This document shows positions 17,093 through 26,775 of a stretch of 64,000 nt of DNA, in pieces. The DNA comes from Telluribacter humicola (GTDB lineage Bacteria; Bacteroidota; Bacteroidia; Cytophagales; Spirosomataceae): the NCBI RefSeq assembly GCF_017355935.1, contig NZ_JAFIQT010000001.1, positions 2,356,001-2,420,000 of the forward strand. Reading direction: 5' to 3'. Both the position numbers and the translations under genes were made by a program. How positions within the stretch are numbered: position 1 is the first letter of the stretch; the number at the start of each line of letters is the position of its first letter. The notes beneath the pieces are model-generated. The model did no database searches. It saw only the letters and a list, made by a program, of their open reading frames with translations, and had not been told where the DNA came from.

Positions 17093-17995
17093 CTAGACCG
17101 GATACGCTACTTCGGTGTTGAAGATATCTTTGACTGCTTTACGAATATTAATACAGATGGTATCAGTAGGCAAGTCATTGGAATCCTCTCCGAAAGGGTC
17201 TTCAATTTCTTCGGCAATCACCTCCAGGCTACCCAGTATATAGAATACGAATACTACAAACGGTACAACCAGGTAATTGAGGTTAAAGACGTACCCCAGA
17301 GGCAGGGTCACGCAGTAGGTAAAGATGAATTTTTTCAGAAACGAGCTGTATGAAAAGGGGATGGGGGTATTCTTGATTCGCTCGCAGGCTCCGCTGATGT
17401 TGGTAAGGGACTGAAGCTCATCATTCAGTAGCAGCATGTGTTCGGGGAGCAGGATGCCCCGGCGCTGGAGTTCAAATACTTTGGAGATAATAAGCCCTGC
17501 TATCTGATTAGGTACGTGCTCCTCCTTACGCAGGTAATCCGTAGAAAATAGAGAGGCTGATTCTAGTTCCTCGCCCAGGTACTTGCCCCGCAGATGATTT
17601 TTGAGGGAGAAGGCGAAATTAGGGATCATAGTACGGAAGAACTCCCGGTATTCAGTATGTTCAGGATCGAGCAGGCCGTTGATCTTCAGGGCCAGGTTGC
17701 GGCTACTATTGACCAGGCCTCCCCACTGCTTGCGCCCTTCCCACCAACGATCGTAGGCCGTATTAGTACGGAACACCAGCAGCATGGATATTACAAATCC
17801 GAGCAGGGAATGCATCAGGGAGATATTCTTCAGATCAGAGGTAGATTCCAGCTCCCAGTAGTCTACGATCAGATATGCTATCAGGGTAGAGTAAGCCGCT
17901 ATAGCCAACAACAGGGGAGCCAGCTTACGAACAGTATCCGCCTTATGTAAGCCAAATATAAAGCCCCACCATTCCTTCGGATTGTAGTTGATCAT
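17093..17995 (-). CDS. Bestrophin family ion channel (UPF0187)
   Basis: A 300-residue inner-membrane protein starting MINYNPKEWWGFIFGLHK, a typical bacterial bestrophin N-terminus. Membrane segments lie near residues 25-45, 60-80, 205-225 and 230-250; the RTNTAYDRWWEGRKQWGGLVN segment and the acidic EEIEDPFGEDSNDLP cluster after the last helix are family hallmarks. Bacterial members form pentameric channels, usually cation-selective. Its ATG overlaps the TGA of the upstream exonuclease gene by 4 bases (ATGA), so the two are translationally coupled although no functional link is evident. Confidence 0.93.
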   Translation of the reverse strand: MINYNPKEWWGFIFGLHKADTVRKLAPLLLAIAAYSTLIAYLIVDYWELESTSDLKNISLMHSLLGFVISMLLVFRTNTAYDRWWEGRKQWGGLVNSSRNLALKINGLLDPEHTEYREFFRTMIPNFAFSLKNHLRGKYLGEELESASLFSTDYLRKEEHVPNQIAGLIISKVFELQRRGILLPEHMLLLNDELQSLTNISGACERIKNTPIPFSYSSFLKKFIFTYCVTLPLGYVFNLNYLVVPFVVFVFYILGSLEVIAEEIEDPFGEDSNDLPTDTICINIRKAVKDIFNTEVAYPV

Positions 17996-18600
17996 ATCAG
18001 TTTTACTTTATCCACCAGTTTAAAGAACTCCCTGAAGCAGCGGGCGGTCAGTTGGGCGTCCTCCAGAGCATTATGGGTGTCTTCTTCCCGGTCAAAGCCA
18101 AAGTACTTGGCCACGACGCCCAGGCTCAGGTTTCGGGGAACCGACTGCCCGTTCTTTTCCAGGATCATAAAAAACAGGTACGATACCGTATGCAGGTCAA
18201 CCAGCTTGTTGGAGTAGGGCCACTTCAATTTTTCCTGCCGGTAGGCGTAGCGTAGGAAGTTGATATCATAGATCACACTCTGACCGCAGACTACTACATC
18301 CGATAAATTGGGAGAGCTGTGTCCGGGCGAAGCTTTTCGTCCCAGCTTCTTTTGCACCCACACCTCAAACTCAGGTAGTACATCATAGATCATGGGAGCA
18401 TCTTCAAGGTCATCGAGTGAAAGCCCGTGTACTTCTTCGGATTTGGCCGTGAATGCTTCCTCGTTCTCCGGGTATACATTTTGCAGGTAGGTACCCAGCG
18501 AGTTCCAGTGGTCGTCGAAGAGTTCGGCACCGATTTGTATAATCTCGTTCCAGCCGGGATCGGGGCCGGTCATTTCTATGTCAAGTACAAGGAAAGGCAT
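17992..18600 (-). CDS. DEDDh 3'-5' exonuclease (DnaQ/RNase T-like)
   Basis: A 202-residue protein with all three exonuclease motifs: Exo I VLDIEMTGPDP at the N-terminus (Asp, Glu), Exo II VIYDINFLRYAY, and Exo III HNALEDAQLTARCF containing the catalytic His and Asp. It lacks a polymerase domain and is the size of stand-alone proofreading or RNA-trimming exonucleases. It probably removes nucleotides from DNA or RNA 3' ends with two metal ions. It precedes and overlaps the bestrophin gene by 4 bases and is divergent from nspC. Confidence 0.9.
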   Translation of the reverse strand: MPFLVLDIEMTGPDPGWNEIIQIGAELFDDHWNSLGTYLQNVYPENEEAFTAKSEEVHGLSLDDLEDAPMIYDVLPEFEVWVQKKLGRKASPGHSSPNLSDVVVCGQSVIYDINFLRYAYRQEKLKWPYSNKLVDLHTVSYLFFMILEKNGQSVPRNLSLGVVAKYFGFDREEDTHNALEDAQLTARCFREFFKLVDKVKLI

Positions 18601-18611
18601 GGAGGGGTGAA

Positions 18612-18639
18612 TTTGTTGAGTGACTATTGCGTTACTTTG
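18612..18639 (+). promoter_or_regulatory. Probable nspC promoter
   Basis: TTTG at 18612-18615 and TTACTTTG at 18632-18639, a 7-of-8 match to TAnnTTTG, lie about 50 bases before the chosen start codon. Confidence 0.5.
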
Positions 18640-18690
18640 CAGACAAATCTAAGACATCCGATTACACATTTCTATAAAATAGATATAAAA

Positions 18691-19848
18691 ATGCCCATTG
18701 ACTTTACCAGGGTGCCATCACCTTGCTACGTACTGGAAGAGCAGCTTCTGCGCAATAACCTCCAACTCATCGACAGCGTACAAAAAGCCGCGGGATGCAA
18801 GATCATCCTGGCTCTAAAAGGCTTTTCGATGTTCAGCGCATTCCCCATCGTGAAGGAGTACCTGAGCGGGGCTACGGCTAGCTCGCTGAATGAGGTAAAA
18901 CTAATTAATGACTACTTCGGCTACCGTTCGCATACCTACGCGCCCGCCTACCTCGACCATGAGTTTGGGGAGGTGATGGAGCGGAGCAGTCATATTACCT
19001 TCAACTCGATGGGGCAGTGGGAGCGGTTCCGGGAGCGGGTAGAGGCTTTCAATGCACAAAACCCCGACCGCCTGATTTCCTGCGGCATCCGGGTCAATCC
19101 GCAGTACTCCGAGGTAGCTACCGATATGTACAACCCCTGCGTACCGGGATCGCGCCTGGGCGTCACGCGCAACCAGCTACCCGATCAGCTGCCGGAGGGA
19201 ATAGAAGGTATCCACTTCCATACCCTTTGTGAGAATGACTCTACTACCCTGGAGCGCACCCTGGAAGCTCTTGAAGCACGCTTCGGCGACCTGCTCCACC
19301 AGGCAAAGTGGCTTAATATGGGGGGAGGGCACCTGATGACCCGTGAGGGCTATAACATCGAGTTGCTGATCGAACTGGTGAAGCGCATTCGAGAGAAATA
19401 TAATTTAGATGTAATTCTGGAACCGGGCTCGGCCATCGCCTGGCGAACCGGAGTACTTGTGAGTAGCGTGTTGGATATTCTGGATAGCCAGGGGATACAG
19501 GTAGCCATACTGGATACATCCTTTGCGGCCCACATGCCTGATACGCTGGAGATGCCCTATAAGCCTTACATCCATGGAGCCTATCATGAACCGCAGGCCG
19601 GCAAGCCTACCTACCGTCTGGGCGGTATGACCTGTCTGGCTGGTGACTTCATGGGCGACTACTCCTTCGACCAGCCCCTGCAGATTGGCGACCTGATCGT
19701 ATTCGAAGATATGATCCACTATACGATGGTGAAGACTACAACTTTTAACGGAGTCAATTTGCCTGCGATCGGGATCTGGAAGAAGGATGAGAGCTTTCAA
19801 CTAGTGCGCTCGTACGGATACGAGAGCTTCAAAGACAGATTATCCTGA
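18691..19848 (+). CDS. nspC: Carboxynorspermidine decarboxylase
   Basis: Start set at ATG 18691 (MPIDFTRVPSPCYVLEE), giving 385 residues, the family length; the longer ORF runs into the divergent exonuclease gene and its 88 extra codons are spurious. It is a PLP-dependent fold III decarboxylase: PLP Lys43 in LALKGFS, GSRLGVT, the glycine-rich LNMGGGHLMT, and EPGSAIAWRTG. It makes spermidine or norspermidine from the carboxylated precursor in the polyamine route common in Bacteroidota. Its partner dehydrogenase is not in this window. A terminator follows directly. Confidence 0.93.
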   Translation: MPIDFTRVPSPCYVLEEQLLRNNLQLIDSVQKAAGCKIILALKGFSMFSAFPIVKEYLSGATASSLNEVKLINDYFGYRSHTYAPAYLDHEFGEVMERSSHITFNSMGQWERFRERVEAFNAQNPDRLISCGIRVNPQYSEVATDMYNPCVPGSRLGVTRNQLPDQLPEGIEGIHFHTLCENDSTTLERTLEALEARFGDLLHQAKWLNMGGGHLMTREGYNIELLIELVKRIREKYNLDVILEPGSAIAWRTGVLVSSVLDILDSQGIQVAILDTSFAAHMPDTLEMPYKPYIHGAYHEPQAGKPTYRLGGMTCLAGDFMGDYSFDQPLQIGDLIVFEDMIHYTMVKTTTFNGVNLPAIGIWKKDESFQLVRSYGYESFKDRLS

Positions 19849-19896
19849 GCAAGGAAAAGTTCCGCTGTATAGGGATTTTTAAAATAATTTATTTTT

Positions 19897-19930
19897 AGGC
19901 GGAAGGGCAGGAACTCTTCCGCCTTTTTGT
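19897..19930 (+). terminator. Terminator of nspC
   Basis: 9-bp stem AGGCGGAAG (19897-19905) and CTTCCGCCT (19916-19924) with a 10-base loop, then five T. Its T run adjoins the pyrG -7 element. Confidence 0.85.
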
Positions 19931-19937
19931 ATCTTTG
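19930..19937 (+). promoter_or_regulatory. pyrG promoter -7 element
   Basis: TATCTTTG fits the Bacteroidota TAnnTTTG consensus exactly and lies 33 bases upstream of the pyrG ATG. It begins in the T run of the nspC terminator. Confidence 0.65.
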
Positions 19938-19970
19938 TATCCCGTAATCATAGTAAAATAGCATAGTCTT

Positions 19971-21617
19971 ATGGCTTCTACAGGGCAAAAGACCGCTAAG
20001 TACATTTTTGTTACGGGCGGCGTTACTTCATCACTTGGCAAAGGCATCATAGCCTCCTCACTGGCCAAACTTTTACAATCCAGAGGACTATCAGTCACCA
20101 TTCAGAAATTTGATCCCTATATTAATGTGGATCCCGGTACGCTTAATCCGTATGAGCACGGCGAGTGTTATGTAACGGACGATGGTGCCGAGACTGACCT
20201 TGACCTGGGGCACTACGAGCGTTACCTGAACGTACGTACTTCGCAGGCTAACAACATTACGACCGGACGTATCTATTACAACGTTATCATGCGGGAGCGC
20301 CGGGGCGATTTCCTTGGCAAGACCGTTCAGGTAGTACCGCATATCACGGATGAGATCAAAAACAACATGCTGCTGCTGGGGCAGACGGGCGAGTATGACG
20401 TAGTAATCACCGAGATAGGTGGTTGTGTGGGTGATATAGAGTCTCTTCCCTTTATTGAAGCAGTACGCCAGATCAAGTTTGAACTGGGCGAAAACGATAC
20501 ACTGGTCATTCACCTGACCCTGATCCCTTACCTCAGCTCAGCTGGTGAGCTAAAGACCAAGCCTACCCAGCACTCGGTAAAGGAGCTGCAGGAGTCAGGC
20601 GTGCAGCCGGATATATTGGTATGCCGGACCGAGCACCCACTTCCGATGGATCTTCGTAAGAAAATAGCCTTGTTCTGTAACGTACAGACCAGCTCGGTGA
20701 TCGAAGCGATGGATGCGGAAACTATCTACGATGTACCCATCCTGATGCGTAAAGAGCGGTTGGATCAGCGGGCCCTGTACATGCTGGACATCTACAACGA
20801 TCAGGATGCCGACCTCGACGCCTGGAAGAACTTCCTGTCCCGACTGAAGAATCCATCGGATTCTGTACGTATTGGTCTGGTCGGTAAGTACGTGGAGCTG
20901 CACGATGCGTATAAGTCTATCGTGGAGTCATTTATCCATGCCGGTGCTGAGAACGAGTGTAAAGTACATATCGAATGGATTCATTCGGAGTCACTCACCC
21001 CTGAAAACGCGGAGGATAAACTACGTGACCTGGATGGTGTGCTGGTAGCTCCGGGCTTTGGTGAGCGTGGTATCGAGGGTAAGATCTCAGCCATTCGCTT
21101 TGTTCGTGAAAATGGTATCCCGTTCTTTGGTATATGCCTGGGTATGCAGATGGCCGTGATCGAGTACGCACGTAACGTACTGGGTCTGGAAGGAGCCCAC
21201 TCGGTAGAGATGAATCCTGATACGCCGCATCCGGTTATCAACCTGATGGCCGATCAGAAGGATATCACCAACAAAGGAGGTACCATGCGTCTGGGAGCCT
21301 ATGCCTGCCGCATCAAAAAAGACACGCTGGCTCACAAGATATACGGTCGTCTGAATATTAGCGAGCGTCACCGCCACCGCTATGAGTTTAACAATGACTA
21401 TCTACAGCAGTTTGAGAAAGGGGGAATGCTGGCAACCGGTATCAACCCCGAGAACAATCTGGTAGAGATGGTAGAGATACCGGGGCATCCTTACTTCATG
21501 GGTGTACAGTTCCACCCTGAGCTTAAGAGTACCGTGATGAATCCGCATCCGCTATTTGTGCATTTTGTAAAATCGGCTTTGGCCTATTCATTACAAAAGC
21601 GGGCGGTTATGCATTGA
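19971..21617 (+). CDS. pyrG: CTP synthase (glutamine-hydrolysing)
   Basis: A 548-residue complete enzyme. The synthetase domain (1 to ~270) opens with KYIFVTGGVTSSLGKGI, the ATP-binding loop, and includes CYVTDDGAETDLDLGHYERY. The class I glutamine amidotransferase domain (~290-540) has the nucleophile Cys in FFGICLGMQ and the His-Glu pair in VQFHPELKS. It aminates UTP to CTP with ammonia from glutamine, the last step of pyrimidine nucleotide synthesis, in the cytoplasm. It has its own promoter and is followed by yidC with a separate promoter, an order often seen in Cytophagales. Confidence 0.98.
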   Translation: MASTGQKTAKYIFVTGGVTSSLGKGIIASSLAKLLQSRGLSVTIQKFDPYINVDPGTLNPYEHGECYVTDDGAETDLDLGHYERYLNVRTSQANNITTGRIYYNVIMRERRGDFLGKTVQVVPHITDEIKNNMLLLGQTGEYDVVITEIGGCVGDIESLPFIEAVRQIKFELGENDTLVIHLTLIPYLSSAGELKTKPTQHSVKELQESGVQPDILVCRTEHPLPMDLRKKIALFCNVQTSSVIEAMDAETIYDVPILMRKERLDQRALYMLDIYNDQDADLDAWKNFLSRLKNPSDSVRIGLVGKYVELHDAYKSIVESFIHAGAENECKVHIEWIHSESLTPENAEDKLRDLDGVLVAPGFGERGIEGKISAIRFVRENGIPFFGICLGMQMAVIEYARNVLGLEGAHSVEMNPDTPHPVINLMADQKDITNKGGTMRLGAYACRIKKDTLAHKIYGRLNISERHRHRYEFNNDYLQQFEKGGMLATGINPENNLVEMVEIPGHPYFMGVQFHPELKSTVMNPHPLFVHFVKSALAYSLQKRAVMH

Positions 21618-21664
21618 TTTAACCATTCATCCTCTGTTAGGAACCCAATCCCAAAAATCTTCAT

Positions 21665-21672
21665 TACCTTTG
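21665..21672 (+). promoter_or_regulatory. yidC promoter -7 element
   Basis: TACCTTTG, an exact TAnnTTTG match, 58 bases before the yidC ATG. No convincing -33 TTTG is seen. Confidence 0.6.
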
Positions 21673-21673
21673 C

Positions 21674-21703
21674 AGTCCCGTATCGTGTACATGATACGGG
21701 ACT
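21674..21703 (+). promoter_or_regulatory. Hairpin at the 5' end of the yidC leader
   Basis: Perfect 11-bp stem (21674-21684 and 21693-21703) with an 8-base loop, beginning 2 bases after the -7 element and followed by T-rich sequence. It may stabilise the yidC mRNA, attenuate it, or terminate pyrG. Confidence 0.6.
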
Positions 21704-21730
21704 TACTTTTACTACTTTTTAAAGTTTAGA

Positions 21731-23560
21731 ATGGAAAGAAATCAGGTAATTGGCTTAGTACTTATCCTACTAATGCTGGTAGGTTACCAACTGCTGGTTC
21801 CAAAGCCCGTTGAACCAGATCCGGTAGCTCAACAACAAACTACAACCCCCTCCACTACAACTCCGGCGGCCGCCGCTACGCAACCCGACTCTAATCAGAT
21901 CAAGGCACAGTATGGTGATTTTGCATCAGCAGCTCAGGGGCAGGCTCAGGACGTAGTGATTGAGACGAACGATGTACGTGTAACCTTCTCTAACCAGGGA
22001 GGTGTCATAAAAGAGTTGCTTCTGAAAAAGTACAAAACGTACGATCAGGAACCTCTCTACCTCATATCGAGCAACCATAACGAATTCAGCCTGGAGCTGC
22101 CTACCCAGCGGGGTAACATAGATCTAACTGATCTGTACTTTACTACCAGTGCTACCAACCGCACTCTGGCTGAGAACGATTCGGCGGTTATTACCTACCG
22201 GATGGCTCTGTCTGACAACCAGTTTGTGGAGCAGACCTATGTAGTACGTGGTACCGGGTATGTGATCGATTATGGTATCCGTGCTAACGGTGTGGGTACA
22301 ACCGGCAAGCCTGTACAGTTTGGCTGGCGCAATGATATGCTCCAGTTTGAGAACAACATGGACGAAAACCGCAAGGCGGTAACAATTAACTACTATACCG
22401 ATGAACTGAACAGCCTGAGCCAGAGCCCCGAAGGAAATACGGAGGCTGTAGCCGAGCAACCAGTACAGTGGTTTACGATGAAACATAAGTACTTCCTGAC
22501 CGGACTGATCGCCAATCAGCAGCCCCTGCAGAATGTAACGATGAAATCGCTGGTTAATGCGGCTGATTCAAACGTTGTAAAGACCATGGAAGTACTAGCC
22601 AGTATACCCGCAGCGACACTGCAGCAGGGAACCAGCTTTAAGTACTTCATGGGGCCAAACGACTACCACATAGTAAGTGAAGTAGCAGCCGAAAACTTCG
22701 ATGAGAACGTATACCTGGGATATGCTTTCCTTAAGCCTATCAACAAGTACTTCCTGGTACCGTTGTTCAACTTCCTGGAAGGGTTTATCTCTAACTACGG
22801 TATCCTGATCATCTGTCTGGTACTGATCGTGAAGCTGATCCTGACGCCTCTTACCTATAAGTCGTATGTAAGTATGGCCAAGATGCGGGTGCTGGCGCCG
22901 GATCTGGAAGAGATTCGTAAGCAGAATCCCGATGATATGGCCAAGCAGCAGCAGGAGCAAATGAAGCTGTACCAGCAGGTAGGTGTAAGTCCTCTGAGTG
23001 GCTGTATCCCTGTACTGGCTACGATGCCTATCCTGTTCTCGCTGTTCTTCCTGTTTCCGAACCTAATTGAGCTCCGTCAGGAATCATTCCTCTGGGCCAA
23101 AGACCTTTCGACGTATGACTCAGTCATGCAACTGCCGTTCCGGATTCCGTTCTACGGTGATCACGTGAGTTTGTTCACCATCCTGATGACCATATCGAGT
23201 ATTGCCTACGCGTACTACAACAATCAGATGACACCTACCCAGCCGGGACCGGTCAACATGAAGTTCATGAGCTACGTGATGCCCCTGATGTTCATGTTTG
23301 TGCTGAATTCATTCCCCGCTGGTCTGACGTTCTACTACTTTGTATCCAACGTGGTGACCATTGCTCAGCAGCTTACAATCCGGAAGTTTGTGGATGAAGC
23401 CAAGATCAAACGGATTCTGGACGAAAATCGCATTAAGAACGCTGATAAGCCTAAGAAGCAGTCTAAGTTTCAGCAGTACCTCGAAAAGTCTCTACAACAG
23501 GCCGAAGAGGCAAAAAAGAAGCAAGCCGATCTGGAAAAGCGTCCAGGAAAGCGTAAGTAA
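21731..23560 (+). CDS. yidC: Membrane protein insertase YidC
   Basis: A 609-residue inner-membrane protein with the Gram-negative layout: an N-terminal membrane anchor (VIGLVLILLMLVGYQLLV), a Pro/Thr/Ala-rich linker, a large periplasmic beta domain (~65-340), then five membrane segments including NYGILIICLVLIVKLILTPL and MSYVMPLMFMFVLNSFPAGL. The C-terminal tail is very basic (KPKKQSKF to the end), as expected for ribosome contact. It inserts membrane proteins alone or with SecYEG. It has its own promoter and leader hairpin, and a terminator follows. Confidence 0.98.
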   Translation: MERNQVIGLVLILLMLVGYQLLVPKPVEPDPVAQQQTTTPSTTTPAAAATQPDSNQIKAQYGDFASAAQGQAQDVVIETNDVRVTFSNQGGVIKELLLKKYKTYDQEPLYLISSNHNEFSLELPTQRGNIDLTDLYFTTSATNRTLAENDSAVITYRMALSDNQFVEQTYVVRGTGYVIDYGIRANGVGTTGKPVQFGWRNDMLQFENNMDENRKAVTINYYTDELNSLSQSPEGNTEAVAEQPVQWFTMKHKYFLTGLIANQQPLQNVTMKSLVNAADSNVVKTMEVLASIPAATLQQGTSFKYFMGPNDYHIVSEVAAENFDENVYLGYAFLKPINKYFLVPLFNFLEGFISNYGILIICLVLIVKLILTPLTYKSYVSMAKMRVLAPDLEEIRKQNPDDMAKQQQEQMKLYQQVGVSPLSGCIPVLATMPILFSLFFLFPNLIELRQESFLWAKDLSTYDSVMQLPFRIPFYGDHVSLFTILMTISSIAYAYYNNQMTPTQPGPVNMKFMSYVMPLMFMFVLNSFPAGLTFYYFVSNVVTIAQQLTIRKFVDEAKIKRILDENRIKNADKPKKQSKFQQYLEKSLQQAEEAKKKQADLEKRPGKRK

Positions 23561-23591
23561 TATGCTTATTACGCAACACTGAATGTATATG

Positions 23592-23634
23592 GTAAGGGTA
23601 GCGTTTCCGGTCGTGGAGCGTTACCCTTATTTAT
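23592..23634 (+). terminator. Terminator of yidC
   Basis: 10-bp stem with one G-U pair (23594-23603 and 23619-23628), 15-base loop, followed by a T-rich stretch. Confidence 0.75.
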
Positions 23635-23689
23635 TGGTAAGCATGATTTTTGTATTTTAATTTACTGATCTAAACTAATCCACATATTT

Positions 23690-25390
23690 ATGAAAAAAAT
23701 ACTCTTACTACTGATCCTATGGGGCCTGTACGGAACGAGTATTTCCAATGCGCAACTCTTTGACCAGAGCGAAAAGAAATACAGGGAAGCAGTCAGCTAC
23801 TTCAAACAGGGCAGGTATGAGCAGGCTATGAGCCGGTTTTCGCCCCTGACTACCCAGACTAACTCCGCCTACGGACCTTATAGCCACTACTACTATGCAC
23901 TGGCTGCCTACCGGCTAAAAAAATACAATGATGGCTATCTGATGCTCCGGCAGTTGCTCAGTCGCTACCCCAACTGGGAAAAAACGGATGATGCCTACTA
24001 CCTGATGGGAGCGCTTAATATGGCGATGGGCAACTACGACAAAGGCCTCGAAAACCTTCAGCTCATCAATGATCCGGCTCTGAACAAGGATGTGCAGGGG
24101 TTAAAGCAACAATATCTTGCACAGATCAAAGACCTGAACCTGCTGAAAAACCTGCAGAGGCAATACCCTACGGACAAGGAAGTAGCGGTAGCCCTGGTAA
24201 GACTTATCCAGAAAACATCTACCGACCGGGCCGATCTGGAACTGTCGGATCGGCTGACCAACCGATTTGGTGGGGATGTGGCCACAGTGAGCAATACGCC
24301 CCCCAGCCGTACTCCCGGTCCAAAGACTACCCGCAACTGGGATAAAGGCTTCTACAATGTAGCGGTGATGCTTCCCTTCCGGCTGGAAGAGTATCAGTCG
24401 TCGCGCCGGTCGCGTTCCAACCAGTTCGCCTACGATTACTACCAGGGTATGCTGCTGGCCAGAAAGCAGCTAAAAGACGAAGGCATACTGATCAATCTGC
24501 AGTCCTACGACATCAGCAACGAAGAAGCTGCAATGCGGGACCTGGTCAATAACAACCAGTTTCGTCAGTCGGATCTTTTGATTGGTCCTCTATATCCAAA
24601 GACTTACGAAATAGCTTCACAGTTTGCGACGGATCAGGATGTAGTGCTGTTCAACCCGCTTTCAACGGATGGAAGTCTGCTTAGCAACAGCAACAATACT
24701 TACCTGGCTCGCCCATCCGTGGAGTACCAGATGAAGCAGGCAGCCCAACTAGCCAGCCGGCTGAATCCGCGACTCCTGGCGGCCATCTACTACGGAGGGA
24801 GCGCCAAAGACTCGGCGATGGCTGCGGCCTATGCCGAAGAGATGAAAACCCGTGGCGGAAAAGTACTTGAAATGGTACGTATCAATGATCAGAAAGATTA
24901 CATTGACTCGCGTATGTCTCAGTTCGTAAATGAGCAGCCTACGCATATAATACTGGCTTCTACTGATCCGCAGACCGGACCCGCGTTGTTTTCGGTTCTG
25001 AATAGCCGCAAGCTCAATGCCGTGCCGGTAATCGCTACAGGTACCAGTTTTGACTTTCAAAAGTCACGTCCTCACAACTACGGTGGCCGGCTCTACCTGA
25101 TCGAAACGGACTATATTGATCTGTTCAAAGAAGGAGTACGTAATTTCCGGCTGTCCTACTACGAGCAGACCGAGACACTACCCTCGGTGTACTCGTACCT
25201 GGGCTATGACCAGATGCTGTTCCTGGGGCGTATGATGGCCCAGTACAAGGACCGTCTGGCGGAGGGGCTGAAGAGACGTCAGCAGGAAGAAGGCTACCTG
25301 CTCTCAGGCTTTGATTTTACAAAATCACGTGAGAATCAGATTCCACCGATCCTGCGGCACGAAGGCTCCCGCTGGGTACCGGTGAGGTAA
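23690..25390 (+). CDS. TPR plus periplasmic-binding-protein-like (LppC/LpoA-like) exported protein
   Basis: A 566-residue protein with a signal peptide (MKKILLLLILWGLYGTSISNAQ). Residues ~25-170 hold tetratricopeptide-like helices (YREAVSYFKQGRYEQAMSRF, YYALAAYRLKKYNDGYLML). Residues ~225-560 are a type 1 periplasmic binding fold (VAVMLPFRLEEY, LLIGPLYPKTYEIASQF, VPVIATGTSFDF). This domain order recalls LpoA, the outer-membrane activator of penicillin-binding protein PBP1A, although no lipobox is seen. It could instead bind a small ligand. The domain calls are good; the role in cell-wall synthesis is inference. It precedes hemL by 60 bases. Confidence 0.8.
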   Translation: MKKILLLLILWGLYGTSISNAQLFDQSEKKYREAVSYFKQGRYEQAMSRFSPLTTQTNSAYGPYSHYYYALAAYRLKKYNDGYLMLRQLLSRYPNWEKTDDAYYLMGALNMAMGNYDKGLENLQLINDPALNKDVQGLKQQYLAQIKDLNLLKNLQRQYPTDKEVAVALVRLIQKTSTDRADLELSDRLTNRFGGDVATVSNTPPSRTPGPKTTRNWDKGFYNVAVMLPFRLEEYQSSRRSRSNQFAYDYYQGMLLARKQLKDEGILINLQSYDISNEEAAMRDLVNNNQFRQSDLLIGPLYPKTYEIASQFATDQDVVLFNPLSTDGSLLSNSNNTYLARPSVEYQMKQAAQLASRLNPRLLAAIYYGGSAKDSAMAAAYAEEMKTRGGKVLEMVRINDQKDYIDSRMSQFVNEQPTHIILASTDPQTGPALFSVLNSRKLNAVPVIATGTSFDFQKSRPHNYGGRLYLIETDYIDLFKEGVRNFRLSYYEQTETLPSVYSYLGYDQMLFLGRMMAQYKDRLAEGLKRRQQEEGYLLSGFDFTKSRENQIPPILRHEGSRWVPVR

Positions 25391-25450
25391 GCATACAAGT
25401 AAGACAAGAAATCTTTTACATCAATTATATAGGCCATAACACCTCCTATA

Positions 25451-26749
25451 ATGAATAATATAGAAAGTCAGCAATTATTTAAAAAAGCTCAGCAGTACAT
25501 CCCCGGCGGGGTAAATTCACCCGTAAGAGCCTTCAAGGCCGTAGGAGGCTCACCTTTGTTTATTAAATCAGCTAAGGGAGCTTACCTGTACGATGAGGAC
25601 GGTAATCGCTACCTGGAGCTGATCAATTCCTGGGGACCAATGATCCTGGGGCATGCGCACGAGTTGGTCGAAAAGGCCGTGTCAGACGCCGTCCGCCACT
25701 CCTTCTCATTCGGAGCACCTACCCGTAAGGAAGTAGAAATTGCCGAACTGATCGTGAGTATGGTACCATCGGTGGAGAAGGTACGTATGGTAAACTCGGG
25801 AACCGAAGCTACTATGTCAGCTGTTCGGGTAGCCCGTGGTTTTACCGGACGGGATAAGATCATCAAGTTTGAAGGATGCTACCACGGCCACGGCGACAGC
25901 TTCCTGATCGCGGCTGGAAGTGGCGCTGTTACTTTTGGTACACCCGACAGTCCGGGAGTGACCAAAGGAGTAGCCAACGATACGCTGACTGCACCTTATA
26001 ATGACCTGGCTGCCGTTCAGCAACTCGTTGATGCCAATAAGGGAGCCATTGCTGCTATTATACTCGAACCTGTAGTAGGGAATATGGGATGTGTGCTGCC
26101 CGCCGATGGCTTCCTAAAGGGGCTACGCAGTATTTGTGACAAGGAAGGTATAGTACTTATATTCGACGAAGTAATGACAGGCTTCCGCCTGGCCAAAGGG
26201 GGAGCTCAGGAGCGCTTTGGCGTGATACCTGACATGACTACCCTCGGTAAGATCATTGGCGGCGGTATGCCCGTAGGTGCCTATGGTGGTCGTAAAGAAA
26301 TCATGGACTGCGTATCTCCGGCCGGACCGGTGTACCAGGCCGGTACGCTTTCGGGGAATCCTATTGCGATGTCGGCGGGTCTGGCTATGCTGCACTACCT
26401 TAACGATAACCATGATGTATATACCAGACTGGAAACCATTGGTAATAAGATTGTAGGAGGCTTCAGAGATTCGCTGAACAAACTGGGCCTAAATTATACC
26501 ATCAACCACATCGGGTCCATGTTCACGCTTTTCTTTACTGATCAGACCGTGACGGACTTTCCTGGAGCTAAAAGCTCAGATCTGCCCCTTTTTGGCCGGT
26601 ACTTCCACGCTATGCTGGAGCGGGGGGTGTATATAGCTCCTTCTCAGTTTGAGAGTCTGTTTCTGTCGGTGGCGCTGGAAAATCCACACATAGATAAGAT
26701 CATCAAAGCCAATGAAGAAGCCATGAAAGAAATTATCGCTCAAGGATAG
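25451..26749 (+). CDS. hemL: Glutamate-1-semialdehyde 2,1-aminomutase
   Basis: A 432-residue PLP enzyme of class III aminotransferase type. N-terminal [19 protein letters not shown] is the HemL signature; PLP Lys267 sits in [15 protein letters not shown], with NSGTEA and the [11 protein letters not shown] segment binding the cofactor. It converts glutamate-1-semialdehyde to 5-aminolevulinate in tetrapyrrole (haem) synthesis by the C5 route, in the cytoplasm. A strong terminator follows. Other haem genes are not in the window. Confidence 0.98.
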   Translation: MNNIESQQLFKKAQQYIPGGVNSPVRAFKAVGGSPLFIKSAKGAYLYDEDGNRYLELINSWGPMILGHAHELVEKAVSDAVRHSFSFGAPTRKEVEIAELIVSMVPSVEKVRMVNSGTEATMSAVRVARGFTGRDKIIKFEGCYHGHGDSFLIAAGSGAVTFGTPDSPGVTKGVANDTLTAPYNDLAAVQQLVDANKGAIAAIILEPVVGNMGCVLPADGFLKGLRSICDKEGIVLIFDEVMTGFRLAKGGAQERFGVIPDMTTLGKIIGGGMPVGAYGGRKEIMDCVSPAGPVYQAGTLSGNPIAMSAGLAMLHYLNDNHDVYTRLETIGNKIVGGFRDSLNKLGLNYTINHIGSMFTLFFTDQTVTDFPGAKSSDLPLFGRYFHAMLERGVYIAPSQFESLFLSVALENPHIDKIIKANEEAMKEIIAQG

Positions 26750-26775
26750 TATTCATACACAATTAGTAATACCAG

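Noticed and set aside
18427-18690. 88-codon extension of nspC
   Set aside because: It runs antisense through the exonuclease gene, and the family start matches ATG 18691.
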